From Burkholderiaceae bacterium (lineage in GTDB: Bacteria > Pseudomonadota > Gammaproteobacteria > Burkholderiales > Burkholderiaceae), in NCBI GenBank assembly GCA_017998575.1, contig JAGOCV010000033.1, forward strand, positions 1 to 21,208: a stretch of 21,208 nt of DNA, in the 5' to 3' direction. The translations under genes were made by a program, and so were the position numbers. Numbering within the stretch: position 1 is the stretch's first letter; every line of letters begins with the position of its first letter. The notes beneath the pieces were generated by a model. The model was given only the letters and a program-made list of their open reading frames with translations. It had not been told where the DNA came from and made no database searches. This document shows positions 13,973 through 21,208 of the stretch, piece after piece.

Positions 13973-14884
13973 TCAATACAGGCCGGCGGCGCTGCCCGCG
14001 GTGGCGCCCAGCAGGCGGATGATCCGGCCGAACTGCTCGTCGTCCTCGCGCATGTAGCTGGCGAAGTCCTCGCCCAGGCGCCAGCGCAGCGTGAACGAGT
14101 TGGCGGCGGCTTCGGCGGTGAAGGCGGCGTCGTCGCGCACGCGCGCCAGCGCGTCGGTGAACCGGCGGGTGAGCTCGGGCGAGAGTCCGCGCGGCGCCAC
14201 CACGCCGCGCCAGTGGGCCACGGCCCAGGGCACGCCCGCGGCCTCGGCCACGGTGGGCACGTCGGTGAAGGTGGTGTGCCGCACGTCTTCCATGGTGGCG
14301 AGCGCGCGCACGGTGCCCGCCCGCAGCGGACCGCGCGCGTCGGTCATGGTGATGGGCGCCACGGCGGCGCGGCCTTCGATCACATTGGCCAGGCCCTGCT
14401 CGCCGCTGTAGGTCTCCAGCCAGTCGACGCGGTCGATGGCGATGCCGGCGGCATGCAGCAGGCCCAGCAGCGAGAACTTCCAGACGCTGAAGTCGGGCCC
14501 GCCCGAGCCGGCGATGCGGTACGTGCGGCAGTGCTCCAGGAAGGCGGGCAGGTCGGGCCAGGGCGCGTCGGCCCGCACGATCACGGCCGACGATTCGACG
14601 AAGGGCACGGCCAGCGCGGTGTAGTCGGCCGGCGTGAGCGCGGTCACGTCGTCGTGCCAGTGCATCATGCCGATCTCGCCAGTGATCATGCCGAGCGTGC
14701 GGCCGTCGGGCGCGGCATCGGCGATGGCCTGGTGGCCGGTGACGGCGCCAGGGCAGTTTTCCACCACCACTTCGCAGCCGAGGTACTTGCCGAGATAGCG
14801 CGCGGTCAGGCGTGCGCGCTGGTCGCTGCCGCCGCCCTCCACGTAGGGCAGCAGCATGCGGATGGTGTCAGGGCTCGATGTCAT
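13973..14884 (-). CDS. TctC-like protein lacking an export signal
   Basis: The 303-aa protein (307 if ATG 14896 is used) follows the Bug/TctC fold: IRMLLPYVEGGGSDQRARLTA, VVVENCPGAVTGHQ, AAPDGRTLGMITGE and a domain-two region WAVAHWRGVVAPRGLSPEL. It starts directly with MTSSPDTIRMLLPY, with no hydrophobic signal, and an in-frame TAG lies eight codons before the 14896 ATG, so no signal can be recovered from upstream. The usual VPYKGG is replaced by ETYSGEQG. It may act in the cytoplasm, be an inactive relic, or be exported unconventionally. It is 67 nt after the LysR stop and 59 nt before an exported TctC. Fold assignment is good; function is open. Confidence 0.8.
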   Translation of the reverse strand: MTSSPDTIRMLLPYVEGGGSDQRARLTARYLGKYLGCEVVVENCPGAVTGHQAIADAAPDGRTLGMITGEIGMMHWHDDVTALTPADYTALAVPFVESSAVIVRADAPWPDLPAFLEHCRTYRIAGSGGPDFSVWKFSLLGLLHAAGIAIDRVDWLETYSGEQGLANVIEGRAAVAPITMTDARGPLRAGTVRALATMEDVRHTTFTDVPTVAEAAGVPWAVAHWRGVVAPRGLSPELTRRFTDALARVRDDAAFTAEAAANSFTLRWRLGEDFASYMREDDEQFGRIIRLLGATAGSAAGLY

Positions 14885-14951
14885 GGCCGCCACCATAGGC
14901 AGTGGCCGGCAGCCCGTCTATTGGCATGTTTTCATGGGCCATTCCCGCAGG

Positions 14952-15914
14952 TTATGGCCCATCGGCCGGCGCACGGGCAAGCTGCAGGCGCATCTCGTCG
15001 CGGAACAGCTCGATGGCCGGTGCGCGCACGTGCGCGCGGCGCACGGCCACGCCGCCGCGAAAGCGCCAGATCGTCTCGCGCGTGTGAAGCCGGTCGATGC
15101 CCAGCAGCCGCGCGCGTTCGAGCACCTGGTGCGACTGCGTCGCCACGAAAGCACCGGTCTGCACCAGCGACAGCAGGATCTCCAGCGAATCGACCTCGGT
15201 GGCGAAGCCCGGGTGGTCGAGCCCGCGCTGCGCGAAGAACCGGCTGAGCCGGTTGAGCACGGCGTGGTCGCCATGCAGGCCCACGAAGGCGCAGCCCGCC
15301 AGTTGCGCGGCGCTGACATCCCTGGCCTGCGCGAGCGGATGGCTGGCGTGGGCCAGCACCACGTGGGTGCTGTCGATCAGCGCTTCCTTCTCGATCTCGG
15401 GGTGGTCGGGAAAGTCGAGCGCGGCGCACACGGCGTCGACGTCGCCACGCAGCAGTTGCGGCAGCAGCGTGTCGAGCACGCCGCTCACCACGCGGATGCG
15501 CAGGCTGGAGTGGCGCTGCGCCAGCGTGGCCACCACGTCGGGCAGCACGTGCATGGCCCACAGCGGGCCGATGCCGATGGTGAGGGCGCCGGCGCCGCCT
15601 TCCTTCATGCGGCGGATCTCGTCGCGCGCACGCTCCGATTCGAGTTCCATCGTGCGGGCCCGGTGGGCCAGCGCCACCGCGTAGCCCGTGGGGCTCATGC
15701 CGGCCGCCGAGCGCTCGAACAGCGGCACGCCAAGCTCTTCTTCGAGCCGCCGCAGGCTCTTGGAGAGTGCCGGCTGGCTGATGTGCAACTGCGCGGCCGC
15801 AGCCGTGAGCGTGCCGTGACGCATTACGGCGAGAAAGCAGCTCAGCAGGCTGGAGTTGAGCGCACGGGTCATGCGGCCCCCGGGCGCCCGTTCAGCTTGC
15901 GGCGCCGCCTTCAT
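14952..15914 (-). CDS. LysR-family transcriptional regulator encoded inside the catabolic operon
   Basis: The 320-aa LysR protein carries its DNA-binding domain at about residues 20-80 (LLSCFLAVMRHGTLTAAAAQ, LHISQPALSKSLRRLE, LGVPLFERSAAGMSPT). The periplasmic-binding-like effector domain follows (ALTIGIGPLWAMHVLPDVVATL, GDVDAVCAALDFPD). The SKSLRRLEEELG form and C-terminal layout resemble regulators next to Bug genes. The ATG at 15914 begins 5 nt after the DUF336 stop. The second ATG at 15872 has GGGGG 3-8 nt upstream and gives a more typical N-terminus, so either may be used. Unlike the usual divergent arrangement, it is co-oriented within the operon it probably controls, implying autoregulation by readthrough. 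Confidence 0.88.
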   Translation of the reverse strand: MKAAPQAERAPGGRMTRALNSSLLSCFLAVMRHGTLTAAAAQLHISQPALSKSLRRLEEELGVPLFERSAAGMSPTGYAVALAHRARTMELESERARDEIRRMKEGGAGALTIGIGPLWAMHVLPDVVATLAQRHSSLRIRVVSGVLDTLLPQLLRGDVDAVCAALDFPDHPEIEKEALIDSTHVVLAHASHPLAQARDVSAAQLAGCAFVGLHGDHAVLNRLSRFFAQRGLDHPGFATEVDSLEILLSLVQTGAFVATQSHQVLERARLLGIDRLHTRETIWRFRGGVAVRRAHVRAPAIELFRDEMRLQLARAPADGP

Positions 15915-15919
15915 GCGGT

Positions 15920-16345
15920 TCAGCCGTGCGCGAGGCCGGCCGCTTCCACGCCGGCGATGCAGATGGCTTCGTCTTCATCGCCCGTGCCGCCGCTGGCGCC
16001 GGCCGCGCCGATCACGTTGCCGGCCGCGTCCTTGATGACCACGGCGCCGGTCTGCGGCAGGAACTTGCCTTGCGCCGTGGCGGCGAGCGAGAGGAAGAAG
16101 TTGGGGTTGTCCTTGGCGCGCTGGCCCAGCACGCGGCTGGAGACGCCCATGCCCACCGCGCCCCAGGCCTTGCCCAGCGCCACGTCGAAGCGGAACATGC
16201 TGGCGCCGTCTTCGCGCGCGAAGGCCTTGAGGTCGCCCGAGCCGTCGACCACGGCGATGGCCATGGGCTTGTAGCCGGCTTCCTTCGACCTGGCGAGGGC
16301 GGTGCCGATGATCTGCTGGGCTTGCGCCAGGGTGAGGGTCGTCAT
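15920..16345 (-). CDS. GlcG/HbpS-family (DUF336) protein
   Basis: The 141-aa protein matches the GlcG/HbpS heme-degrading/heme-binding family: LTLAQAQQIIGTALARSKE, then MAIAVVDGSGDLKAFAREDGA, ALGKAWGAVGMG and a glycine-rich GNVIGAAGASGGTGDEDEAI near the C-terminus. Homologues lie in glycolate (glc) and aromatic-acid operons, usually with unknown biochemical roles; HbpS binds heme and cobalamin. The ATG at 16345 has AGGA about 9 nt upstream. The frame stays open far upstream on this strand, but only this part has family sequence. It lies 44 nt after the ThDP–ALDH fusion and 5 nt before LysR. It has no signal peptide, so it is probably cytoplasmic. Its repeated association with hydroxyacid oxidation fits this operon. 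Confidence 0.87.
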   Translation of the reverse strand: MTTLTLAQAQQIIGTALARSKEAGYKPMAIAVVDGSGDLKAFAREDGASMFRFDVALGKAWGAVGMGVSSRVLGQRAKDNPNFFLSLAATAQGKFLPQTGAVVIKDAAGNVIGAAGASGGTGDEDEAICIAGVEAAGLAHG

Positions 16346-16389
16346 GGATGTGGTCCTGAAAAGAGAGGTGCGGGCAATTGTGTCTTCGA

Positions 16390-19300
16390 TCAGAAAGGAT
16401 AGTGCCTGGGCGCCGTCTGCAGGGTAATCCACCGCAGGTCGGTGAACGCCTCGACACCGGCCTTGCCGCCGAAGCGGCCCCAGCCCGAATCCTTCACGCC
16501 GCCGAACGGCATCTGGGCCTCGTCGTGCACGGTGGGCCCGTTGACGTGGCAGATGCCCGACTCGATGCGGCCGGCCACGCGCCAGCCGCGCGCCACGTCG
16601 CGGCTGAACACGGCGGCCGACAGGCCGTAGGGGTTGTCGTTGGCGCAGGCGATGGCTTCTTCCTCGCCGTTCACGCGCACCACGGGCTTCACCGGGCCGA
16701 AGCTTTCCTCGTGATAGATGCGCATCGCGGGCGTCACGTGATCGAGCACGGTGGCCGCCATCAGCGTGCTGTCGGCACGGCCGCCGCACACCAGCGTGGC
16801 GCCCTTGGCCAGCGCGTCGTCGATGAGCGCGTTGCAGCGGTCCACCGTGGCCTGGTCGACCACCGAGCCCAGCACCACCGGCCCCTTGCGCGGATCGCCC
16901 AGCGGCAGGCCGACGGCGCGTGCGGCCAGCTTGTTCACGAAGTTGTCGGCCACCTTCGCATCGACGACGAAGCGTTCGGTCGACATGCAGATCTGGCCCG
17001 AGTTGGCGAAGGCGCCGAAGATGGCGCCGTTGACGGCGGCTTCGAGATCGGCGTCGTCCAGCACCACCATGGGCGCTTTGCCTCCGAGTTCGAGCACAGT
17101 GGGCTTGAGGTACTTCGCGCAGGTCTGCGCGATGAGGCGGCCCACGTGGGTGGAGCCGGTGAAGTTGACGCGGCGCACGGCCGGGTGGGCCACCATGGCC
17201 TCGACCACGGCGGCGGCGTCCTGCGGCGCGTTGGTGACGAAGTTCACCACGCCGGGCGGCAGGCCGGCCTCCTGCAGCGCCTGCACGATCAGGCCGTGCG
17301 TGGCGGGGCACAGCTCGGAGCCCTTGAAGACCACGGTGTTGCCGCAGGCCAGCGGCGTGGCCAGCGCGCGCACGCCCAGGATCACCGGCGCATTCCACGG
17401 CGCAATGCCCAGCACCACGCCGGCAGCCTGGCGCACGCCCAGCGCCAGGCTGCCCGGCACGTCGGAGGGAATCGTCTCGCCGCCCACCTGCGTGGTCAGC
17501 GCGGCGGCTTCCTGCAGGATGCCGGCGGCCAGGTGCACGTTGAAACCGGCCCACGGCGCGCCAGCGCCGGTTTCGCCGGCCATGGCGGCGATGAACTGCG
17601 GCGTTTTCGCTTCGAGTGCATCGGCGGCTTTCAGCAGCAGCGCGCGGCGCTCGCCCGGGCCTTTGGCCGACCACTGGGGGAAGGCGGCCGCGGCGGCCTC
17701 GACGGCACGCACCGCGTCCGCGGGCGTGGCGGCCGGGGCTCGCGTGGCCACGCTGGCGTCCATCGGGTTCTTGCGTTCGAAGGTGGCGCCGCCCGTGGCG
17801 GCGGCGGGCTGGCCGCCGATCAGCATCTGAATGTCGTTCATGGTGTGTTCTTTCTTCGGGAAGAGTCGGGTGAGGGCGTCGAAGCCGTACTTGTTCATGC
17901 TGCCGAACAGCGGCCCGACCGGATGCGGCAGGAACTTGGTGCGGCAGTCGATCACGGCCGGCAGGCCCGAGGCGATGGCGCGTTCGATGGCGGGCGCCAC
18001 GTCCTGCGCGCGCACCACCACCTCGCCGTGGCAGCCGAAGCCGCGCGCGATGGCGGCGTAGTCGGTGTCCTCCAGCGCGGTGCCGAACTCGAAGCCCGCC
18101 ATCTTCTGCCCCTGGCGGATGATTCCCCAGGCGGCGTTGTTGTGGATCACGTTGATGACGGGCAGGCCGGCGCGGCGTGCGGTGTCCAGCTCGTTCAGCG
18201 TGAAGCCGAACGAGCCGTCGCCCGTGATGTTGAAAACCGGCCGGCCCGGCTGCTGCAGCTTGAGCGACAGCGCATAGGGCAGGCCGAACCCCAGGTGGCT
18301 CATGCCCGGCTCGTGGAAGCGCGTGCGCACCTCGTGCACGGGTGTGAAGTCGTTGCTCCAGAACGTGGTGTGGCCACCGTCGTACACGGCCAGTGCATCG
18401 TCGGGCATCGCGTCGGCCACGGCACGGGCCAGCGCGGCGGGGTGCATGGTCTCTTCGGTGTCGCGCGCCATCACGGCCAGCTTCTCGTCGTAGCGCGCGC
18501 GCACGGCGCGGACGCTGGCGAGCCAGCCGCCGTCGACCTGCAGCGGTGCATCGGCCGGCAGCGCGGCCAGCAGGTCGGCCAGCGCCAGCTGCGCATCGGC
18601 CAGCATGCCCACCTCGTGCAGCACGGGCTGGCCCAGCGCCGACGGGTCGACGTTGATGCTGACGACGCGGTGGCTGCGGCGGGCGAGGGCGCCGCGCTCG
18701 TCCCACATCCACGACGACCAGCGGCAGCCCACGGAGACGATCACGTCGGCCCGCTCGAAGGCGGCGCGCACGGCCTCGCCCGCGATCAGGCCGCCATGGC
18801 CGATGAAGTGCGCGCTGGCCGTGGGTACCACGCCCAGCGCCATCTGTGTGGGCACCACGGGGCAATGCAGGCGCGCGGCCAGCGCGCGCACGGCGTCCTG
18901 CGCGCCACTGGTGACCACGCCGCCGCCCGCCACGATCAGCGGGCGCTTCGCCTCTTTGAGCAACTGCGCGGCCTGCGCGATGGCATCGGCCGCCGGGCGC
19001 GGGGCGTGCGATGCGCGGTAGCGCGCGGGCGCGAGGTCGAACTCGTCGTCGGCGAAGCTGCAGCCGGCGGCCAGCACGTCCTGCGGCACGTCCAGGTGCA
19101 CGGGGCCCGGCCGGCCGCCCAGTGCCTCGCGGAAGGCGGTGCGCACCAGCTCGGGAATGCGGCGCGCATCGTGCACCACGGCGTTCCACCTGGTGAGGGG
19201 CGCGAGCACGGCCTGGGTGTCCAGGTCCATGAACATGCCGCTGTGCGGATACGCGGCGGCACGGTGCTGGTTGGTGGTGATGGCCAAGAGCGGCAGGTTG

Positions 19301-19587
19301 TTGTTGAACGCCACGCCCATGCCCGATGCGAGGTTGAGCCCGCCGGGGCCCATCTCGCCCAGCGCCACGGCCATGCGGCCGCTGCCGGCATGCACGGCGG
19401 CGGCCATCATGGGGCCGGCGGCTTCGTGGCGCACGCCGGTGAAGCGCATGCGGTGCTGCGCGCCGTCGTGCGAGATCGCATGCAGCAGCGGCGTGAGCTT
19501 GCCGCCCACGATGCCGAAGAAATGCTCCACGTTCTCGGCCGCCAGCGCGGCCACCAGGGCCTGCGCCCCTGTCAGATGCAAGGCCAC
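16390..19587 (-). CDS. Fusion of ThDP-dependent decarboxylase-like enzyme and aldehyde dehydrogenase
   Basis: A single 1065-aa frame. Residues 1-582 form a complete ThDP enzyme of the benzoylformate decarboxylase/acetolactate synthase superfamily: cofactor-activating Glu55 (VRHEAAG), a central domain (KRPLIVAGGG), and the ThDP/Mg2+ motif GDGSFGFTLNELD...HNN at 456-484. Residues 583-1065 form a complete NAD(P)-dependent aldehyde dehydrogenase of the salicylaldehyde/vanillin type: Asn732 (APWNAP), Lys755, Glu833 (LELGGK), catalytic Cys867 (SGQICMS) and the end GICHVNGPTVHDEAQMPFGG. The junction LFPKKEHTMNDIQ has no stop, and internal ATG 17841 would start a free ALDH. The chain would turn a 2-oxo acid into an aldehyde and then an acid. 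The N-terminal GGK motif (28-30) lacks the Ser and Glu of benzoylformate decarboxylase, so substrate and reaction are uncertain. It starts 6 nt after the TctC stop. Confidence 0.88.
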   Translation of the reverse strand: MALHLTGAQALVAALAAENVEHFFGIVGGKLTPLLHAISHDGAQHRMRFTGVRHEAAGPMMAAAVHAGSGRMAVALGEMGPGGLNLASGMGVAFNNNLPLLAITTNQHRAAAYPHSGMFMDLDTQAVLAPLTRWNAVVHDARRIPELVRTAFREALGGRPGPVHLDVPQDVLAAGCSFADDEFDLAPARYRASHAPRPAADAIAQAAQLLKEAKRPLIVAGGGVVTSGAQDAVRALAARLHCPVVPTQMALGVVPTASAHFIGHGGLIAGEAVRAAFERADVIVSVGCRWSSWMWDERGALARRSHRVVSINVDPSALGQPVLHEVGMLADAQLALADLLAALPADAPLQVDGGWLASVRAVRARYDEKLAVMARDTEETMHPAALARAVADAMPDDALAVYDGGHTTFWSNDFTPVHEVRTRFHEPGMSHLGFGLPYALSLKLQQPGRPVFNITGDGSFGFTLNELDTARRAGLPVINVIHNNAAWGIIRQGQKMAGFEFGTALEDTDYAAIARGFGCHGEVVVRAQDVAPAIERAIASGLPAVIDCRTKFLPHPVGPLFGSMNKYGFDALTRLFPKKEHTMNDIQMLIGGQPAAATGGATFERKNPMDASVATRAPAATPADAVRAVEAAAAAFPQWSAKGPGERRALLLKAADALEAKTPQFIAAMAGETGAGAPWAGFNVHLAAGILQEAAALTTQVGGETIPSDVPGSLALGVRQAAGVVLGIAPWNAPVILGVRALATPLACGNTVVFKGSELCPATHGLIVQALQEAGLPPGVVNFVTNAPQDAAAVVEAMVAHPAVRRVNFTGSTHVGRLIAQTCAKYLKPTVLELGGKAPMVVLDDADLEAAVNGAIFGAFANSGQICMSTERFVVDAKVADNFVNKLAARAVGLPLGDPRKGPVVLGSVVDQATVDRCNALIDDALAKGATLVCGGRADSTLMAATVLDHVTPAMRIYHEESFGPVKPVVRVNGEEEAIACANDNPYGLSAAVFSRDVARGWRVAGRIESGICHVNGPTVHDEAQMPFGGVKDSGWGRFGGKAGVEAFTDLRWITLQTAPRHYPF

Positions 19588-19593
19588 GTCGGG

Positions 19594-20586
19594 TCAGTCC
19601 TCTGCGGTGAAGCCGGTGGTCCTGGCCAGCGTGGCCCAGCGCGCGTGGTCCTGCCGCACGATGGCGGCGAACTCGGCCGGGCTCTGGTGGATGGCCTGCA
19701 GGCCGTTCTTGGTGAGGATCTCGGCGAACTCGGGCGCCTGCAGGCCTTCGCGCACCAGGGCGTTGAGGCGACTGACGGTCTCCGTCGGTGTCTTCGCCGG
19801 CACGAACCAGCCCAGCCATTCCTGGATGGCGATGTCCTTGTAGCCCTGCTCGACCAGGGTCGGCACTTCGGGCAGGAAGACCGAGCGCGTCGGCGTGGTC
19901 ACGCCCAGCGAGCGCAGCCGGCCGGCGCGCACGTGCGGCAGCACTTCGCCGATCACGTTGAAGCTGACCGGAATCTGCCCGCCCATCACGTCGTTGAGCA
20001 GCGGTGCGCCGCCACGGTAGGGCACCGCCGTGAACTCGAAGCCGGCCGCCTTCTGCAGCAGCATGCCCGCGAAGTGCAGCGCGGAGCCCGCGGCAGGGAT
20101 GCCGTAGCTGGCCATCCTGGGGTTGGCGCGGGCCCACTGGATGTATTGCTCGACGGTCCTGATCTCGGCCGGCAGGCCCGGCCCGGCCGTGAACGAGAAG
20201 CCGTACGTGACCGTGGTTGTGACGGGAATGAAATCCGCCATCGGGTCGTAGTTGAGCTTCCTGTAGGTGTTGGGGTAGAGCACCATCGGCGAGCTCGGGA
20301 TCTGGAGGATCGTCATGCCGTCGGGTGCCGCGCGCTTGACGTACTCCACCGCGATGCGGCCGCCCGCGCCGGTGCGGCTTTCCACCACCACGTTGGCGGC
20401 GTAGCGGCCACGCAGCTTCTCTGCCAGCGGGCGTGCCACGTGGTCGCCCATGCCCCCGGCCGGAAAGCCCGAGATGATGGATGCGGTGCTGCCCGCGGGC
20501 GCCTGCGCGAAGGCGGCTTGGGGCAGCAGGACAGAAGCGGCGCCGCTGGCGGCACCGGCCTTTAGCAGGTTTCGGCGGTTGAGCAT
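19594..20586 (-). CDS. Bug/TctC-family periplasmic substrate-binding protein, first gene of operon
   Basis: The 330-aa receptor has a clear Tat-like signal, MLNRRNLLKAGAASGAASVL, ending at QAAFAQA. Family segments in order: ASIISGFPAGGMGDHVA, VVVESRTGAGG, AAPDGMTIL, RKLNYDPMADFIPVT and AVPYRGGAP. I chose the ATG at 20586 because GGAGA lies 8-9 nt before it and the signal starts there; the open frame to 20730 runs through the divergent promoter region. It leads the seven-gene operon and its stop is 6 nt before the ThDP–ALDH fusion, suggesting that it binds the compound the fusion processes. Twin arginines imply folded export, possibly shared with other TctC proteins here. Confidence 0.92.
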   Translation of the reverse strand: MLNRRNLLKAGAASGAASVLLPQAAFAQAPAGSTASIISGFPAGGMGDHVARPLAEKLRGRYAANVVVESRTGAGGRIAVEYVKRAAPDGMTILQIPSSPMVLYPNTYRKLNYDPMADFIPVTTTVTYGFSFTAGPGLPAEIRTVEQYIQWARANPRMASYGIPAAGSALHFAGMLLQKAAGFEFTAVPYRGGAPLLNDVMGGQIPVSFNVIGEVLPHVRAGRLRSLGVTTPTRSVFLPEVPTLVEQGYKDIAIQEWLGWFVPAKTPTETVSRLNALVREGLQAPEFAEILTKNGLQAIHQSPAEFAAIVRQDHARWATLARTTGFTAED

Positions 20587-20670
20587 GGTGGTTGTCTCCG
20601 GTGGTCTCTTTGTTCGGGAAGGCTCGGCCGCAACGATAGCCCCGGCGGCGCCGCGCGAACATGGACGAAA

Positions 20671-20696
20671 GCCGGAGTCACTTGTACATTTCCGGC
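20671..20696. promoter_or_regulatory. Spaced dyad in the divergent TctC–AraC promoter region
   Basis: GCCGGA and TCCGGC form a 6-bp inverted repeat separated by 14 nt, with a TGTACA palindrome inside the spacer (20683-20688). It lies in the 145-nt gap between the TctC-led operon and the divergent AraC-like gene. It is a plausible operator, but short for statistical confidence at this GC content. Confidence 0.35.
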
Positions 20697-20731
20697 ATCG
20701 GTGCCCGCCAGAGGTGCCATGGAGACACACC

Positions 20732-21208
20732 GTGAAGAATGCCGAGCCGCTGCTGATGGTGGCCTACCGCGAGGTGCGCCACGAGCAGCCCGACGACGTG
20801 CTGCACTACGAGCCGGTCAACGTGCGCGGCCGCCTGCACCAATGGACGATTCCGGCTCACCGCCACGACGGGCTGCACCAGTTCCAGATGCTCACCGGCG
20901 GCGCGGCCGAGGCCACCATCGACGGCCGCACGATGCGCCTGGCCGCACCCGCCGCGATCATGCTGGCACCCGGCGTGGTGCACGGCTTCGTCTACGAGCG
21001 CGACAGCACCGGCCACCAGGTCACGTTGCCCAGCAGCCTGCTGCGCCAGCTGCTTGGCGCCACGCCCGCGCTGATCGAGCGGCTGGGGCAGACCATCGTG
21101 GTCGGCGCGGCCGACATCGGCGACGACGCATCCGAGTGCGAAGCGCTGTTCGGGCGCGTGCATGCCGAATTCCAGTCGCAGCGCCTGGGCCGCACCGAAG
21201 CCCTGCAC
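20732..21208 (+). CDS. AraC-family transcriptional regulator, N-terminal cupin part (runs off window end)
   Basis: The 159 codons visible begin at GTG 20732 (reading VKNAEPLLMVAYREV), which has GGAGA 6 nt upstream; an in-frame ATG at 20756 is the alternative. The sequence shows a cupin effector-binding domain: WTIPAHRHDGLHQFQMLTGGA with its His-x-His pair, then AAPAAIMLAPGVVHGFVYE. This layout, with a central linker TPALIERLG, resembles AraC-family regulators of aromatic-acid genes such as PobR or HpaA types. The helix-turn-helix domain is expected beyond the window. It diverges from the TctC–ThDP/ALDH operon, so it probably controls it, perhaps together with the internal LysR. The family call is from the cupin part alone. 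Confidence 0.75.
   Translation, partial: MKNAEPLLMVAYREVRHEQPDDVLHYEPVNVRGRLHQWTIPAHRHDGLHQFQMLTGGAAEATIDGRTMRLAAPAAIMLAPGVVHGFVYERDSTGHQVTLPSSLLRQLLGATPALIERLGQTIVVGAADIGDDASECEALFGRVHAEFQSQRLGRTEALH

Noticed and set aside
16390..17838. Annotating the ALDH as a separate gene
   Set aside because: No stop separates it from the ThDP half, so the sequence supports one frame. Internal initiation is recorded as a finding instead.
16378..20565. Very long open frame on the plus strand opposite the second operon
   Set aside because: It has low-complexity His/Arg/Gly-rich composition and no domain, and it lies exactly antisense to well-recognised genes. It is a GC-rich shadow.
16346..20662. Upstream part of the open frame that ends in the DUF336 gene, suggesting a giant 1580-aa protein
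   Set aside because: Only the last 141 codons have protein-like sequence. The rest is out of frame with the TctC and ThDP–ALDH genes and is Arg/Gly-rich shadow sequence.
1..21208. Mobile island or phage remnant
   Set aside because: I saw no integrase, transposase, tRNA boundary or att-like direct repeats, and base composition looks uniform.

Overview
The window reads as a chromosomal segment of a high-GC betaproteobacterium. Comamonadaceae is likeliest (Variovorax/Acidovorax/Hydrogenophaga-like), judging from codon usage, the divergent fnr–hemN pair, the abundance of Bug/TctC solute receptors, and a dispersed palindromic repeat I associate with that family. I ran no database search, so the placement is inference.

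Layout. (1) 1-2574, anaerobic/respiratory block: the 5' part of an Fnr-type regulator (minus) diverges from hemN and a TauE/SafE-like membrane protein (plus), with a near-consensus Fnr box between them. (2) 2609-9195, a minus-strand six-gene operon: ACMSD-type amidohydrolase, extradiol ring-cleavage dioxygenase, FAA-family hydrolase, MhpA-like FAD aromatic hydroxylase and two TctC receptors. The genes are tightly packed, with 4-nt ATGA and TTGA overlaps. It diverges from a LysR regulator (9321-10223) across an intergenic region dense in inverted repeats. Together this looks like uptake, hydroxylation, meta-cleavage and hydrolysis of an unidentified hydroxylated aromatic acid. (3) 10290-11694: a DUF4126-like membrane protein, and an AAG-type 3-methyladenine DNA glycosylase coupled to a DUF3253 protein. 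(4) 11726-20586, a minus-strand seven-gene operon: TctC receptor, a 1065-aa fusion of a ThDP-dependent decarboxylase-like enzyme to an aldehyde dehydrogenase, a GlcG/HbpS (DUF336) protein, a LysR regulator, a TctC-like protein with no signal peptide, a second exported TctC, and an FMN alpha-hydroxyacid oxidase. An AraC-like regulator (20732 to the window end, partial) diverges from it.

The second operon has the logic of a mandelate-type route: 2-hydroxy acid to 2-oxo acid (FMN enzyme), to aldehyde (ThDP enzyme), to acid (ALDH). The last two steps sit in one polypeptide. The resulting aromatic acid could in principle feed a ring-cleavage route such as the first operon. This pairing, the fusion and the signal-less receptor are the most unusual content. 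There are five TctC-family proteins but no TctA/TctB membrane subunits. I saw no rRNA, tRNA, CRISPR array, transposase or phage gene.
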